Of a stretch of DNA of 64,000 nucleotides, positions 36,300 through 45,616 are shown piece after piece. Source of the DNA: Mesorhizobium sp. M3A.F.Ca.ET.080.04.2.1. Its GTDB lineage: Bacteria > Pseudomonadota > Alphaproteobacteria > Rhizobiales > Rhizobiaceae. The position numbers and the translations under genes are program-made. The stretch is taken from the NCBI RefSeq assembly GCF_003952525.1, contig NZ_CP034451.1, positions 2,728,001 through 2,792,000 of the forward strand. The letters run 5' to 3'. Position 1 is the stretch's first letter, and every line of letters begins with the position of its first letter. A model generated the notes under the pieces. The model saw only the letters and a list, made by a program, of their open reading frames with translations, did no database searches and was not told the origin of the DNA.

Positions 36300-37505
36300 T
36301 CACTGCGCGATCGAAACGCGGACTTCGTAGATGTCGACGGATTTGCCTTGCTTGTCGAAGTCGGAGTTGATGGCGATGGTGCCTGCGGCGCCCGGATGCT
36401 TGTCCGGGAACTGCACGTCGAACAGATATTCGTTGCGCTCGTGGCCGACAGCATAGCGCTTGCGGCCGCAATCGCCGAGTTCGCCGAAATTGCAGTCGAC
36501 CGAAATCTGGGTCTCCTTGCCCTCTTCCGAGCGGGCGATGATGTCGAACATGGCATGCTTGCCGGCGAGCTTTTCCAGCACGCCCTGGCCGACGTCGAAG
36601 GCGATGGCCGAGCCGGAGGCCCCGGAGCGGATGCGCAGGAACTGACCGGTATCGTCCTTCATCACCTCGGCAGCGGCGTCGGACGGGGTGCTGACATGCG
36701 TCGGATCGCTGGGCGAAAACACATTGATCCAGTTCTTGGCCTGGTCCGCCTCGCCCGGCTTCTGCGGCGAGCCGGCTTCGCCGGGCTGCGAGGAGTCTTC
36801 TTCCTCGATGGTCGGAGGCGCTTCCGGCGGGCCGGTGTCGAGCTGCGCGGCCGTCTTGAAGACGCCGGTCTGGATCGCGAAATAGAGGCCGATGCCGGCG
36901 GCGGCCAGCAGCGTCGCGACAACGAAGATCGCCGTCAGCGGCAGGCGCCGGCCCCTGATCCGGCGTTCGTCACGATCCGGCGCCACCTCGGCGCCACCGC
37001 TGCCGACCGGAGCCCCGGGAGAATCATCGAGCGACGGCGCATCCGGCAGTGCCGTTTCATCCGGCATGATGTCGGGCACGACGGGCAGCACGCGCGAGCG
37101 CGGCACGTCCGACGTGTCAGGCTGAACCGGCCCGTCGACCTGGATCGCCGGCGGCGGTGCCGCTTCAGCCGGCGCCTGCCCCGGCGCGTCCACCGGCGGC
37201 GCCGAATCCTGCGGCGACTGATCGACAGCAGGCGTCGCCGCTCCATCTGCGACCGCCAGCGTTATGCTATCCGGCGGCAGCGTTACGTCCGGAACCGCCG
37301 GCAGGAATTCGGATTCGATCTCGGTGATCTTGGCCTGCACCGCCTTGCGGCGGCTGATCGCGGCCTCGACCGTCAGGTTAGGATTGGCCTGCAGCACGCG
37401 ATCCAGCGCCGCAAAGGCCGAGCGGTAGACCCTCTCGCGGAACGCCCGGTCCTCGGCATTGCCTTTTTCGAAGGCGTTGCGGATCGCTTTCTCGATGGCG
37501 TCCAA
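36300..37505 (-). CDS. Conserved rhizobial membrane protein of unknown function
   Basis: 401 residues from a TTG start supported by GAGGGA 7 bases upstream; the longer frame lacks a ribosome site. Residues 1-65 form a helical region (AIEKAIRNAFEKGNAEDR, RVLQANPNLTVEAAISRRKA). Residues 70-180 are a Pro/Ala-rich linker, 189-211 a single membrane helix, and 240-401 a probable periplasmic beta domain with paired cysteines (VDCNFGELGDCGRKRYAVG). The topology is cytoplasmic N-terminus, periplasmic C-terminus. I do not recognise a function. Confidence 0.78.
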   Translation of the reverse strand: MDAIEKAIRNAFEKGNAEDRAFRERVYRSAFAALDRVLQANPNLTVEAAISRRKAVQAKITEIESEFLPAVPDVTLPPDSITLAVADGAATPAVDQSPQDSAPPVDAPGQAPAEAAPPPAIQVDGPVQPDTSDVPRSRVLPVVPDIMPDETALPDAPSLDDSPGAPVGSGGAEVAPDRDERRIRGRRLPLTAIFVVATLLAAAGIGLYFAIQTGVFKTAAQLDTGPPEAPPTIEEEDSSQPGEAGSPQKPGEADQAKNWINVFSPSDPTHVSTPSDAAAEVMKDDTGQFLRIRSGASGSAIAFDVGQGVLEKLAGKHAMFDIIARSEEGKETQISVDCNFGELGDCGRKRYAVGHERNEYLFDVQFPDKHPGAAGTIAINSDFDKQGKSVDIYEVRVSIAQ

Positions 37506-37842
37506 GCGAGATCCCTCTGCACGTGCGCTGCCATCCGATGATCGTTGGCCGCAGGCGACCAACCAAGCAACGGACGAGCGGCTGCCTTTGCCAGCGCGTC
37601 CAAAGCCCCATTTCGGCGGTTTTTGCTGGGGAATCAACACCTTTTTATGGATCGGGGCCGGCTGGGATTTGCCGCCGATCACGCGATCAACCACACCAGC
37701 CGATGGGCGGGCGAGAAGACGCGAACCGCATGGCGCAGCCGCGTTCGAGGCGAATTGGCCCGAATTCGCCGCTGAGCATCTTGAATTGGCGGCCGGTTGA
37801 GTCTATCACGCAGCGCATCTTGGAAGCCCAGCGCTTCCCCGG
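37506..37842. other. Intergenic stretch before tRNA-Thr
   Basis: 337 bp between the membrane protein (minus) and tRNA-Thr (plus). Small open frames exist but have no family features and show different frames with no ribosome site. It should hold promoters for both genes; no clear motif was seen. Confidence 0.5.
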
Positions 37843-37918
37843 GCCGCTTTAGCTCAGTTGGTAGAGCACATCATTCGTAATGATGGGGTCGCGTGTTCGA
37901 GTCACGCAAGCGGCACCA
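37843..37918 (+). tRNA. tRNA-Thr (anticodon CGT)
   Basis: 76 nt including the encoded CCA. Acceptor arms GCCGCTT / AAGCGGC pair fully. The D-arm has AGCTCAGTTGGTAGAGC. Anticodon stem CATCA/TGATG encloses loop TTCGTAA, so the anticodon is CGT (codon ACG, threonine). The T-arm GCGTGTTCGAGTCACGC is complete. Confidence 0.96.
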
Positions 37919-38005
37919 GTTTTCACTTCCGGCCAACACAGGATAACGCCCCTCCCGCCCGATCTGAAGTTCGGTCGTCTGGGCAAGCAACTGGCGTTGC
38001 GGTCC

Positions 38006-38842
38006 CTACCTGGCCAGCCGCTCGGCATGCCACTTCAGATGGTCGCCCATGAAGGTCGACATGAAGTTGTAGGAATGGTCGTAGCCGTCCTGCATGCGCA
38101 ACGTCAGCTCGATGCCTGCCTTGCCGCAAGCCTCTTCCAGCAACCATGGACGCAGACCGTCCTGGAGGAACCCGTCGGCGGTGCCCTGGTCGACCAGGAA
38201 TTCGGCGAAGCGGTAGCCGTCCTCGATGAGCAGCGTGGTATCGTAGGCGCGCCAGTTCTTCTCGTCCCGTCCGAGATATTTCTCGAATGCCGGGCGCGAC
38301 CAGCCTGCGGTGCTGGGCTGCACGATCGGCGCAAAGGCCGAGCAGCTCTTGAACCGTTCCGGATTCTTCAGCGCGATCGTCAGCGCGCCATGCCCACCCA
38401 TCGAATGGCCAAAGATCGACTGGCGCGACATGTCGACCGGAAAATTGGCGGCCAAGAGCGCCGGCAATTCCTCGATGAGGTAGGAGTACATGCGGTAGTT
38501 CTTGGCATAGGGCTCCTGCTTGGCGTCGAGGTAGAAGCCGGCGCCACTGCCGAATTGCCAATTGTCCTTTTCGTCCGCAATGTCAGGTCCGCGCGGGCTG
38601 GTGTCGGGGCAAACGACGACGAGGCCCAGTTCGGCCGCCTGGCGCCGGTACTCGCCCTTGTCCATGACATTGGCGTGCGTGCAGGTCAGGCCCGACAGGT
38701 ACCAGAGGACGGGCAATGGCCCTTCCTTGGCCTGCGGCGGCACAAAAACGGCAAAGGTCATGTCGCAGGCGCAGACCTCGGAGGCGTGGGAATAGACGCC
38801 CTGGATGCCGCCATGCGCTTTGGATGTGGAGATGACCTTCAT
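38006..38842 (-). CDS. fghA: S-formylglutathione hydrolase
   Basis: 278 residues, the normal FGH size. Hydrolyses S-formylglutathione to formate and glutathione in formaldehyde detoxification. Nucleophile Ser147 in GHSMGGHG, with YLSGLTCTHANVMDKG near the N-terminus and the catalytic His in DGYDHSYNFM. The start MKVISTSKAHGG lacks upstream shadows. The product formate could feed the fds formate dehydrogenase at 62269 onward; the GSH-dependent formaldehyde dehydrogenase is not nearby. Confidence 0.95.
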   Translation of the reverse strand: MKVISTSKAHGGIQGVYSHASEVCACDMTFAVFVPPQAKEGPLPVLWYLSGLTCTHANVMDKGEYRRQAAELGLVVVCPDTSPRGPDIADEKDNWQFGSGAGFYLDAKQEPYAKNYRMYSYLIEELPALLAANFPVDMSRQSIFGHSMGGHGALTIALKNPERFKSCSAFAPIVQPSTAGWSRPAFEKYLGRDEKNWRAYDTTLLIEDGYRFAEFLVDQGTADGFLQDGLRPWLLEEACGKAGIELTLRMQDGYDHSYNFMSTFMGDHLKWHAERLAR

Positions 38843-39049
38843 CGGTTCTGCCTTTCGTCGCGGATTTTCGAACCGGCTTAGCTGCCCGACCGGGCACCCG
38901 CAACCTCGGAGCTTGCAAAATCGAAGCCGCCCTGAGGCAAGAAGCGGTTTTGCCGCTTCCAGCATCCTGCAGCAACCGGCGAAAAGCATCGGCCATTGTT
39001 GGGCGCGGCGTTTGGTGGGAGAATCCCGGCATCAGCATGGGAGGTCAAA

Positions 39050-39238
39050 ATGCCCTACAGTTTCAAGACCGGTGACGTCGTCAGGCTGAAATCCGGGGGC
39101 CCGCAAATGACGATCAGCGACGGCGCCGCCTCGGGCACTTATCTTTGCCACTGGTTCAACCGCGAGGGCGACGTCTGGACACCGCAGCATGCCGGCTTCA
39201 AGCCGGACCAACTGGTGGTCGTGGACACGCCGAAATAG
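39050..39238 (+). CDS. Small YodC-like protein (DUF2158)
   Basis: 62 residues, start MPYSFKTGDVVRLKSGG with a GGGAGG ribosome site. The family pattern is a small beta barrel: GDVVRLKSGGPQMT, then CHWF and a C-terminal FKPDQLVVVD. Function unknown; often in accessory regions. Confidence 0.9.
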   Translation: MPYSFKTGDVVRLKSGGPQMTISDGAASGTYLCHWFNREGDVWTPQHAGFKPDQLVVVDTPK

Positions 39239-39388
39239 CTTCGCGGTCAGTCGTGGATCACTCTGGTCGGGCGTGGTGCCGTCGCTCGGGAAGAATGTCG
39301 GGTTTGACCGCTCGATGCGTGCGCGAAGAAACGCCCGCGCCGTTTCCGGAGCGGGCGTCCAAGGCGATCCTTTGAAGGATCACCAGTT

Positions 39389-39646
39389 TCAATGACCCGG
39401 GTGCCAGCGGTGATGGTACCAGAAGCCGGGGTGCCAATGGCGCCTCGGCCGGATCAACATGCGGTGGTTCGGCACGCAATTGCCCCAGCGGTTCATGTGC
39501 CAGCCGGGACCGCATCGCCAGCCGACGCTTTCGATCGGCAGCGGAGCGGCGCTTGGCTTTGCCATGGGCATTGCCTGCGAGCCGACGCTGGACAGCATCA
39601 AGGTGCCTGCGGCGACGGCAAGGGGCAGAATATATCTGGTGAGCAT
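39389..39646 (-). CDS. Small secreted Cys/His-rich protein
   Basis: 85 residues. Signal peptide 1-25 (PLAVAAGTLMLSSVGSQA). The mature part has CGPGWHMNRWGNCVPN, a motif seen in many rhizobial small exported proteins (GCG_CRPN-type prefix), followed by a His/Arg/Trp-rich tail. Metal binding or disulfide structure is likely but unproven. Confidence 0.75.
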   Translation of the reverse strand: MLTRYILPLAVAAGTLMLSSVGSQAMPMAKPSAAPLPIESVGWRCGPGWHMNRWGNCVPNHRMLIRPRRHWHPGFWYHHRWHPGH

Positions 39647-39882
39647 GAGTAGGATTCTCCGTGGTCACCCCCGCGACCAGATAGCACGTGGCCGGCTGAA
39701 TGCGGGGTGAACGGCGCGATCACATATCCGTCAGTGGATCGTGACGTCCTCAACCCCGCGATCGTTTCAGCGAGCCATCGAGCCTATCGCCTCTCTCGCC
39801 ATCCGGCGTCGCGTCGCAGGCGGCGGGCCGTTCTGTGACGCGCTCATATTGGGAGAGCACGCGATCGCGCCTGACCTTGGCC

Positions 39883-40707
39883 TCAGGCCGCCTTCTTCGC
39901 CAGTCTCGCTTTGATCGAGGCGATGTCGGCGCGCGGCGTGGCGGCAAACAGCGTCTTGGTGTAGCCGTGCTGCGGGTTGGAGAAGACCTCCTCGCGCGGG
40001 CCGTATTCGACCGCTTCGCCGAAATACATGACCATCACGTCGTCGGCGATGTAGCGCACCACCGAAAGATCGTGGCTGATGAAGACATAGGTCAGTTGGA
40101 ATTCGTCCTGCAGGTCGGCGAGCAGGTTGAGCACCTGCGCCTGCACCGAGAGGTCGAGCGCCGAGACCGGCTCGTCCAGCACCAAGAGGCTCGGGTTCAG
40201 CATCAGCGCGCGGGCAATGGCGATGCGCTGGCGCTGGCCGCCCGAGAACATATGCGGATAGCGGTTGTAGTGCTCGGGTCCGAGGCCGACCTTCTTCAGC
40301 ATCTTCATGGCGAGGTCGCGCCGTTCCTCGGCCGGCTTGTCGGTATTGATGAGCAGAGGCTCGCCGAGCACGTCGCCGATCTTCTGGCGCGGGTTGAGCG
40401 AACCATACGGGTTCTGGAACACGATCTGCACCTTGCGGCGCATCTCCTTGCTCAGGCCGTCCCTTGCGATGTCGACCTTGTTGCCGTCGATGTAGAGCTC
40501 GCCGGACGTCGCCGGATCGATCAGCGTGATGATGCGAGCGAGGGTGGACTTGCCGCAGCCGCTTTCGCCGACGATGGCCAGCGTCTTGCCTTTCTCGACG
40601 CTGAAGGTGACTCCCTTCACAGCGTGCACGGTGCGCGCGGGGCGGAACAGCCCGCCTCCGACATGGTAGTCGCGCACGATGTTCTTGCCTTCGACGACCT
40701 TGGTCAT
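39883..40707 (-). CDS. dppF: Dipeptide ABC transporter ATPase DppF
   Basis: 274 residues starting MTKVVEGKNIVRDYHV. Walker A GESGCGKST, signature FSGGQRQR and Walker B LLVLDEPVSALD are intact. Second ATPase of the dipeptide importer, 13 bp after dppD. The C-terminal tail is Lys/Ala-rich and short. Confidence 0.95.
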   Translation of the reverse strand: MTKVVEGKNIVRDYHVGGGLFRPARTVHAVKGVTFSVEKGKTLAIVGESGCGKSTLARIITLIDPATSGELYIDGNKVDIARDGLSKEMRRKVQIVFQNPYGSLNPRQKIGDVLGEPLLINTDKPAEERRDLAMKMLKKVGLGPEHYNRYPHMFSGGQRQRIAIARALMLNPSLLVLDEPVSALDLSVQAQVLNLLADLQDEFQLTYVFISHDLSVVRYIADDVMVMYFGEAVEYGPREEVFSNPQHGYTKTLFAATPRADIASIKARLAKKAA

Positions 40708-40720
40708 GCGCTGGCTCCAG

Positions 40721-41572
40721 TCATGCCCTGGCTTCCGAGGGCGCCGGCTCGAACAGCATGTCGGAGACGGTCGGCAGCCGGTCGCCGACGGCGTTCTCAG
40801 GCAGCGCCGAAAGCAGCGCGCGCGTGTAGTTGCTCTTCGGCGATTCAAAGAGCGACAGCACGTCGGCCTCCTCCATCTTGCGGCCCTTGTACTGGACGAT
40901 GACACGGTCGGCGGTTTCGGCGACAACGCCCATATTGTGGGTGATCATGATCAGGCCCATGCCGTACTTGGCCTGCAGCGAGACCAGCAGATCGAGGATC
41001 TGCTTCTGGATGGTGACGTCGAGCGCCGTCGTCGGCTCGTCGGCGATCAGCAGCTTCGGATTGCAGGCGATCGCCATCGCGATCATCACGCGCTGGCACT
41101 GGCCGCCCGACATCTGGTGCGGGAAGGAGTTGAGCCGCTCGGCCGGCTCGGGAATGCCGACCTGCTTCAGGAGCTCGATGGCCCGCGCCCGGCGTTGCGC
41201 GCGATCCATGCCGAGATGGAAGCGCAGCACCTCCTCTATCTGGAAGCCGACGGTGAAGCAGGGATTGAGGCTGGCGATCGGCTCCTGGAAGATCATCGCG
41301 ATATCCTTGCCGATGATCTTGCGGCGGTCGGCCGGACTGATCTTGAGGAGATCGCGGCCGTTGAAGCTCATGCGGTCGGCGGTGACGGTGGCCGTCCACG
41401 GAAGCAGGCCCATCACGGCCAGCATCGACACCGATTTGCCGGAGCCGGATTCGCCGACGATGGCAAGCACCTCGCGCTCGTCGACATGGAGCGACACGCC
41501 GTCGACGGCGCGGAACGGACCGGACGCGGTCTGGAACTCGACGACGAGATTCTGGATGTCGAGCAGCGCCAT
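40721..41572 (-). CDS. dppD: Dipeptide ABC transporter ATPase DppD
   Basis: 283 residues; the start MALLDIQNLVVEF overlaps the dppC stop by one base. Walker A GESGSGKSVSM, signature MSGGQCQRVMIA (with Cys in place of Arg/Gln) and Walker [13 protein letters not shown] are present. It forms the motor pair with DppF. Confidence 0.95.
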   Translation of the reverse strand: MALLDIQNLVVEFQTASGPFRAVDGVSLHVDEREVLAIVGESGSGKSVSMLAVMGLLPWTATVTADRMSFNGRDLLKISPADRRKIIGKDIAMIFQEPIASLNPCFTVGFQIEEVLRFHLGMDRAQRRARAIELLKQVGIPEPAERLNSFPHQMSGGQCQRVMIAMAIACNPKLLIADEPTTALDVTIQKQILDLLVSLQAKYGMGLIMITHNMGVVAETADRVIVQYKGRKMEEADVLSLFESPKSNYTRALLSALPENAVGDRLPTVSDMLFEPAPSEARA

Positions 41573-42483
41573 CACGACCTCCTGAGCTTCGGATCGAGCG
41601 CATCGCGCAGACCGTCGCCGATCAGGTTGATGGCAAGCACGGTGATGAGGATCGCCAGGCCCGGGAAGGTCACCACCCACCAGGCGCGCAGGATGAACTC
41701 GCGCGCGGAGGCGAGCATCGTGCCCCATTCCGGCGTCGGCGGCTGCGCGCCGAGGCCGAGGAAGCCGAGAGCGGCGGCTTCGAGGATGGCGTTGGAGAAG
41801 GACAGCGTGCCCTGAACGATCAATGGCGCCAGGCAGTTGGGCAGGATCGTCGCCAGCATCAGGCGCAGATGGCCGGCGCCGGCCACCTTAGCCGCCACGA
41901 CGTATTCGCGACTCTTCTCGGCCATGACGGCAGCGCGCACCAGGCGGGCGAAATGCGGCTGCAGCACCAGCGCGATCGCCAGCATCGCATTGAACAGGCC
42001 CGGACCAAGGATGGTGACCAGCACCAGCGCCAGAAGCAGCGACGGGAAGGCGAGGATGAGATCCATGACGCGCATGATCGCGACATCGACCCAGCCGCGG
42101 AAATAGCCGGCGAGCAGGCCGAGCGTGATGCCGCCGACCAGGGCCAGCGTGACGACGACGGCGCCGATCAGCAGCGAGAAGCGGGCGCCATAGAGCAGGC
42201 GCGAGAGGATGTCGCGGCCGACCGGGTCGGTGCCGAGGATATATTGCGAGCTGCCGCCGGTCTGCCATGCCGGAGGCCTGAGGAACGCCGTCTTGTCCTG
42301 GACGTCAGGCGCATAGGGCGCAAGCAGCGGCGCAAACAGCGCCGCCAGCACCAGCAGGATGAACACCAGCAGGCCGATCACGGCGCCGCGGTTGACGGAG
42401 AAGTAATGCCAGAAGGTCCTGAGGCCGGTGAGGCGATCCGGACTGCCGGCGGCCATTGGGGCGATTTCGGTCGACTGGCTCAT
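41572..42483 (-). CDS. dppC: Dipeptide ABC transporter permease DppC
   Basis: 303 residues starting MSQSTEIAPMAAG. N-terminal helix about 38-60, then the GTDPVGRDILSRLLYG motif, five further helices and an EAA loop (YVVAAKVAGAGHLRLM). Its ATG directly follows dppB with a one-base overlap. Inner-membrane channel with DppB. Confidence 0.95.
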   Translation of the reverse strand: MSQSTEIAPMAAGSPDRLTGLRTFWHYFSVNRGAVIGLLVFILLVLAALFAPLLAPYAPDVQDKTAFLRPPAWQTGGSSQYILGTDPVGRDILSRLLYGARFSLLIGAVVVTLALVGGITLGLLAGYFRGWVDVAIMRVMDLILAFPSLLLALVLVTILGPGLFNAMLAIALVLQPHFARLVRAAVMAEKSREYVVAAKVAGAGHLRLMLATILPNCLAPLIVQGTLSFSNAILEAAALGFLGLGAQPPTPEWGTMLASAREFILRAWWVVTFPGLAILITVLAINLIGDGLRDALDPKLRRS

Positions 42484-43490
42484 CACGCTGCCCGTATGCG
42501 CGGATTGATGACGGCGTAGAGCACGTCGACGATGAGGTTCACGGCCATGACGATGAGCGCGATCAGAAGCAGACCCGACTGTACGACGACATAGTCGCGC
42601 TTGAAGATGGAATCGACCATCCACTTGCCGATGCCCGGCCAGGCGAAGATGGTTTCGGTGAGGATGGCTCCGGCCAGCAGCGTGCCGACCTGCAGGCCGA
42701 TGGTGGTGACCACCGGGATCAGCGCGTTGCGCAAAGCGTGCACGCCGACGACGCGGGCCGCCGATAGCCCCTTGGCGCGCGCGGTGCGGACATAGTCCTC
42801 GCCCAGCACCTCGAGCATGGCCGAGCGCGTCTGGCGCGCGATGACCGCCAGCGGAATGGTGCCGAGCACGATCGCCGGCAGCACGAGATGACTGAGCGCC
42901 GAGCGCAAGGCGTCCCATTTGCCGTAGATGATGCTGTCGATGGTCATGAAGCCGGTAATCGGCTTGAGGAAGAACTGCAGACCCATGCGGCCGGACACCG
43001 GCGTCCAGCCGAGATAACCGGAAAAGAAGATGATGAGCAGCAGGCCCCACCAGAAGATCGGCATGGAATAGCCGACCAGCGCAGTGCCCATCAGCGACTG
43101 ATCGAACCATGAGCCGCGCTTGACGGCGGCGAAGATGCCGGCGGGGATGCCGAGCACCATGGCGAAGATCATGGCGAAGAAGGACAGTTCCAGCGTTGCC
43201 GGGAAGAGTGTCTTGAACTCCTCGATGACCGGACGCTTGGACGAGATCGAGACACCGAAATCGCCGGTGGCGACTTCCCCGACATAGCGCGCATATTGCT
43301 CCCAGATCGGCAGGTTGTAGCCGAACTGTTCCTTGAGCTGCTCGTAACGGGCGGGACTGACGCCATGCTCACCGGCCATGGCGAGGATCGGATCGCCGGG
43401 CAGCAGCCGGACGAAGGCGAAGGCGCAGATGGTGATGCCGACCAGCGTCGGGATCAGGAGCGCGATCTTATTGAGGAGATATCGGATCAT
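42483..43490 (-). CDS. dppB: Dipeptide ABC transporter permease DppB
   Basis: 335 residues starting MIRYLLNKIALLIPTLVGI, the first membrane helix. DppB-type periplasmic segment GDFGVSISSKRPV, the GYSMPIFWWG helix and EAA loop [17 protein letters not shown] follow. It lies 47 bp after dppA. Confidence 0.95.
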   Translation of the reverse strand: MIRYLLNKIALLIPTLVGITICAFAFVRLLPGDPILAMAGEHGVSPARYEQLKEQFGYNLPIWEQYARYVGEVATGDFGVSISSKRPVIEEFKTLFPATLELSFFAMIFAMVLGIPAGIFAAVKRGSWFDQSLMGTALVGYSMPIFWWGLLLIIFFSGYLGWTPVSGRMGLQFFLKPITGFMTIDSIIYGKWDALRSALSHLVLPAIVLGTIPLAVIARQTRSAMLEVLGEDYVRTARAKGLSAARVVGVHALRNALIPVVTTIGLQVGTLLAGAILTETIFAWPGIGKWMVDSIFKRDYVVVQSGLLLIALIVMAVNLIVDVLYAVINPRIRAA

Positions 43491-43537
43491 CTTGAAAAAG
43501 GGGGCGGCGCCATTCCGCGCCGCCCGCCCTAGAGGTT

Positions 43538-45136
43538 CTATTCGGCCTTGTCGACGCCGTCGAAGCGATGGATGCCGAGCGGGTCCATCATGAAGCCGCT
43601 GACGTTCTTGCGCACGACCGCATAGACCTGGCTGTGCGCCAGCAGGAAGGCCGGAGCCTGCTTCTGGAAGATGACCTGCGCCTGCTCGTAGAGCTTGGTG
43701 CGCTCGGCTTGATCGCTGGTCTTCTTGGCCTTCTGGATCAGATCTTCGAAGTCCTTGTCGCACCAGCTGGAGTAGTTCGAGACGCCGATGGCGGAGCAGG
43801 CAAACAGGGTGGCGAAGAAGTTGTCCGGATCGCCATTGTCACCGGTCCAGCCGATCTGGAAGGCGCCGGGGCGCTCCTTCTTCTTGCCTTCCTCGCGGTA
43901 CTTCGTCCACTCGTAGTTGACGATCTCGGCCTTGACGCCGACCTTGGCCCAGTCGGCCTGGATCAGTTCGGCGGCGCGCTGGAAGTTCGGGTTGTACGGA
44001 CGAACGCGGTCGGATGCCCAGAGCTGGATTTCCTTCAGCCCGGCATCGGCCAGCACCTTCTTGGCAGCATCCGGATCGTAGGAATCGAACTTCACGTCCT
44101 TGTTCCACGACCACATGGTCGGCGGGATCAGGTTCTGGGCCGGCGTCGCGCCGGCGTCCTGGAACAGCGACTTGATCAGCGCTTCCCGGTCGATGGCCTG
44201 GTTGAGCGCATGACGCACCTCGGGCTTGTCGAGCGGCGGGATGGTCGTGTTGTAGCTCATATAGCCGATGTTCAGACCGGCCTGGTCCATCAGGGTCACG
44301 TCCTGGTTGGCCTTGATCGTGGCGATATCGGCCGGGTTCGGATAGGGCGCCACATCGCATTCGCCGGCCAGCACCTTCTGGATGCGGGCGGTGGCGTCAG
44401 GCGTGATGGCGAAGACGAGGTCGTCGATCTTCTCCTTGCCCTTGAAGTAGTCGGGGTTCGCCGCATAGCGGATGACCGAATCCAGCTGATAGTCGACGAA
44501 TTGGAACGGGCCGGTGCCGATCGGCTTGGTCGAGAAGTCGGCCATCTTGCCGTCCTTCTGGAGCTGGTCCGCATATTCCTTCGATACGATCGAGGCGAAG
44601 TCCATGCCGAGATTGGCCAGCATCGGCGCATTCGGCTCGGTCAGCGTCAGCTTGACGGTCAGGTCGTCGACCTTCTCCCACTTGGCGACGTATTTCGGCA
44701 TGTCCATGCCGGTGTAGTAGTCCCAGGTCAGGTTCGGCAGATACTTGTCGCCATTCCAGGGATTTTCCTTGTTGAACTGGCGATCGAAGGAGAAGACCAC
44801 GTCATCGGCATTGAGGTCGCGCGTCGGCTTGAAATAGTCGGTGGTCTGGAACTTCACGCCCTTGCGCAGATGGAAGGTGTAGACCAGGCCGTCGTCCGAG
44901 ATTTCCCATTTTTCGGCCAGGCCGGGCTCGATCTCGGTGCCGCCATGCTTGAACTCGACCAGGCGCGAATAGACGGTACGCGACGAGGCATCGAAATCGT
45001 TGCCGCCGGTCGTGGTACCCGGATCGAAGTTGGCCGGCGACGCTTCCGAGCAATAGACAAGCGTCTTTGCATTGGCCATCCCGCCAAGGACGCTTGCAGC
45101 CAGCAACGCGGCTGCAAAAGCCATTGTCTTTTTCAT
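43538..45136 (-). CDS. dppA: Periplasmic dipeptide-binding protein DppA
   Basis: 532 residues. Start MKKTMAFAAALLAA with AGGGAG upstream; a signal peptide ends at ANA. Motifs YCSEASPANFDPG, PIGTGPFQFVDYQ, LIPPTMWSWN and GWTGDNGDPDNFF match E. coli DppA closely, which supports dipeptide/heme-type dipeptide binding. First gene of dppABCDF. Expected highly expressed. Confidence 0.96.
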   Translation of the reverse strand: MKKTMAFAAALLAASVLGGMANAKTLVYCSEASPANFDPGTTTGGNDFDASSRTVYSRLVEFKHGGTEIEPGLAEKWEISDDGLVYTFHLRKGVKFQTTDYFKPTRDLNADDVVFSFDRQFNKENPWNGDKYLPNLTWDYYTGMDMPKYVAKWEKVDDLTVKLTLTEPNAPMLANLGMDFASIVSKEYADQLQKDGKMADFSTKPIGTGPFQFVDYQLDSVIRYAANPDYFKGKEKIDDLVFAITPDATARIQKVLAGECDVAPYPNPADIATIKANQDVTLMDQAGLNIGYMSYNTTIPPLDKPEVRHALNQAIDREALIKSLFQDAGATPAQNLIPPTMWSWNKDVKFDSYDPDAAKKVLADAGLKEIQLWASDRVRPYNPNFQRAAELIQADWAKVGVKAEIVNYEWTKYREEGKKKERPGAFQIGWTGDNGDPDNFFATLFACSAIGVSNYSSWCDKDFEDLIQKAKKTSDQAERTKLYEQAQVIFQKQAPAFLLAHSQVYAVVRKNVSGFMMDPLGIHRFDGVDKAE

Positions 45137-45616
45137 TGAGCACTCCCTGATGTTCTTCCAAGCCCCTCTATCAGGCTCGCGAAGCGCGCATATAAGCACC
45201 GTTTTCAGGGCTTTGGAACACCCCGCTTGCGTACCCCATGGGAAGCAGGAAAAGAATCCGAAATTTGCTCAAATCGCAGAAAAAACGAGCAGATTTTTCT
45301 GCTCACGACATTGTTAACGACTGCATTTTTTTATTGATCGCCCGCCCCTCGAAAATCGGCCGCCTCGCCTTCCATCAGCGCCGCGTTGCAGCCCAAGCCT
45401 CTCCCGCAAGAGAGCAGGAGAACGGATTTTCGACGGCAGATCTTTCCCGCTGCTGCCGCTGGGGCAAGACTTGCACGGCCGCAGCCAGAGGCAATACATA
45501 GACAGAACGCCGGATTTCTTGGGAGCCTTGTCGGCTGCAGCGGAGGACGCTTTCGAAAACGGAGGCAAGCGCGGCAGACGAGGCAGGCAAGACTAGGAAC
45601 GCCAGGGAGGGAAGAG
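45137..45616. other. Divergent intergenic region dppA / fadD
   Basis: 480 bp between dppA (minus) and the fadD-like gene (plus). A hairpin GAGCAG...CTGCTC with a T-rich loop is at 45287-45304. An AT-rich stretch from about 45240 to 45340 likely holds promoters. The fadD frame is open from 45386 but shows no start with a good ribosome site before the TTG at 45617. Confidence 0.6.
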
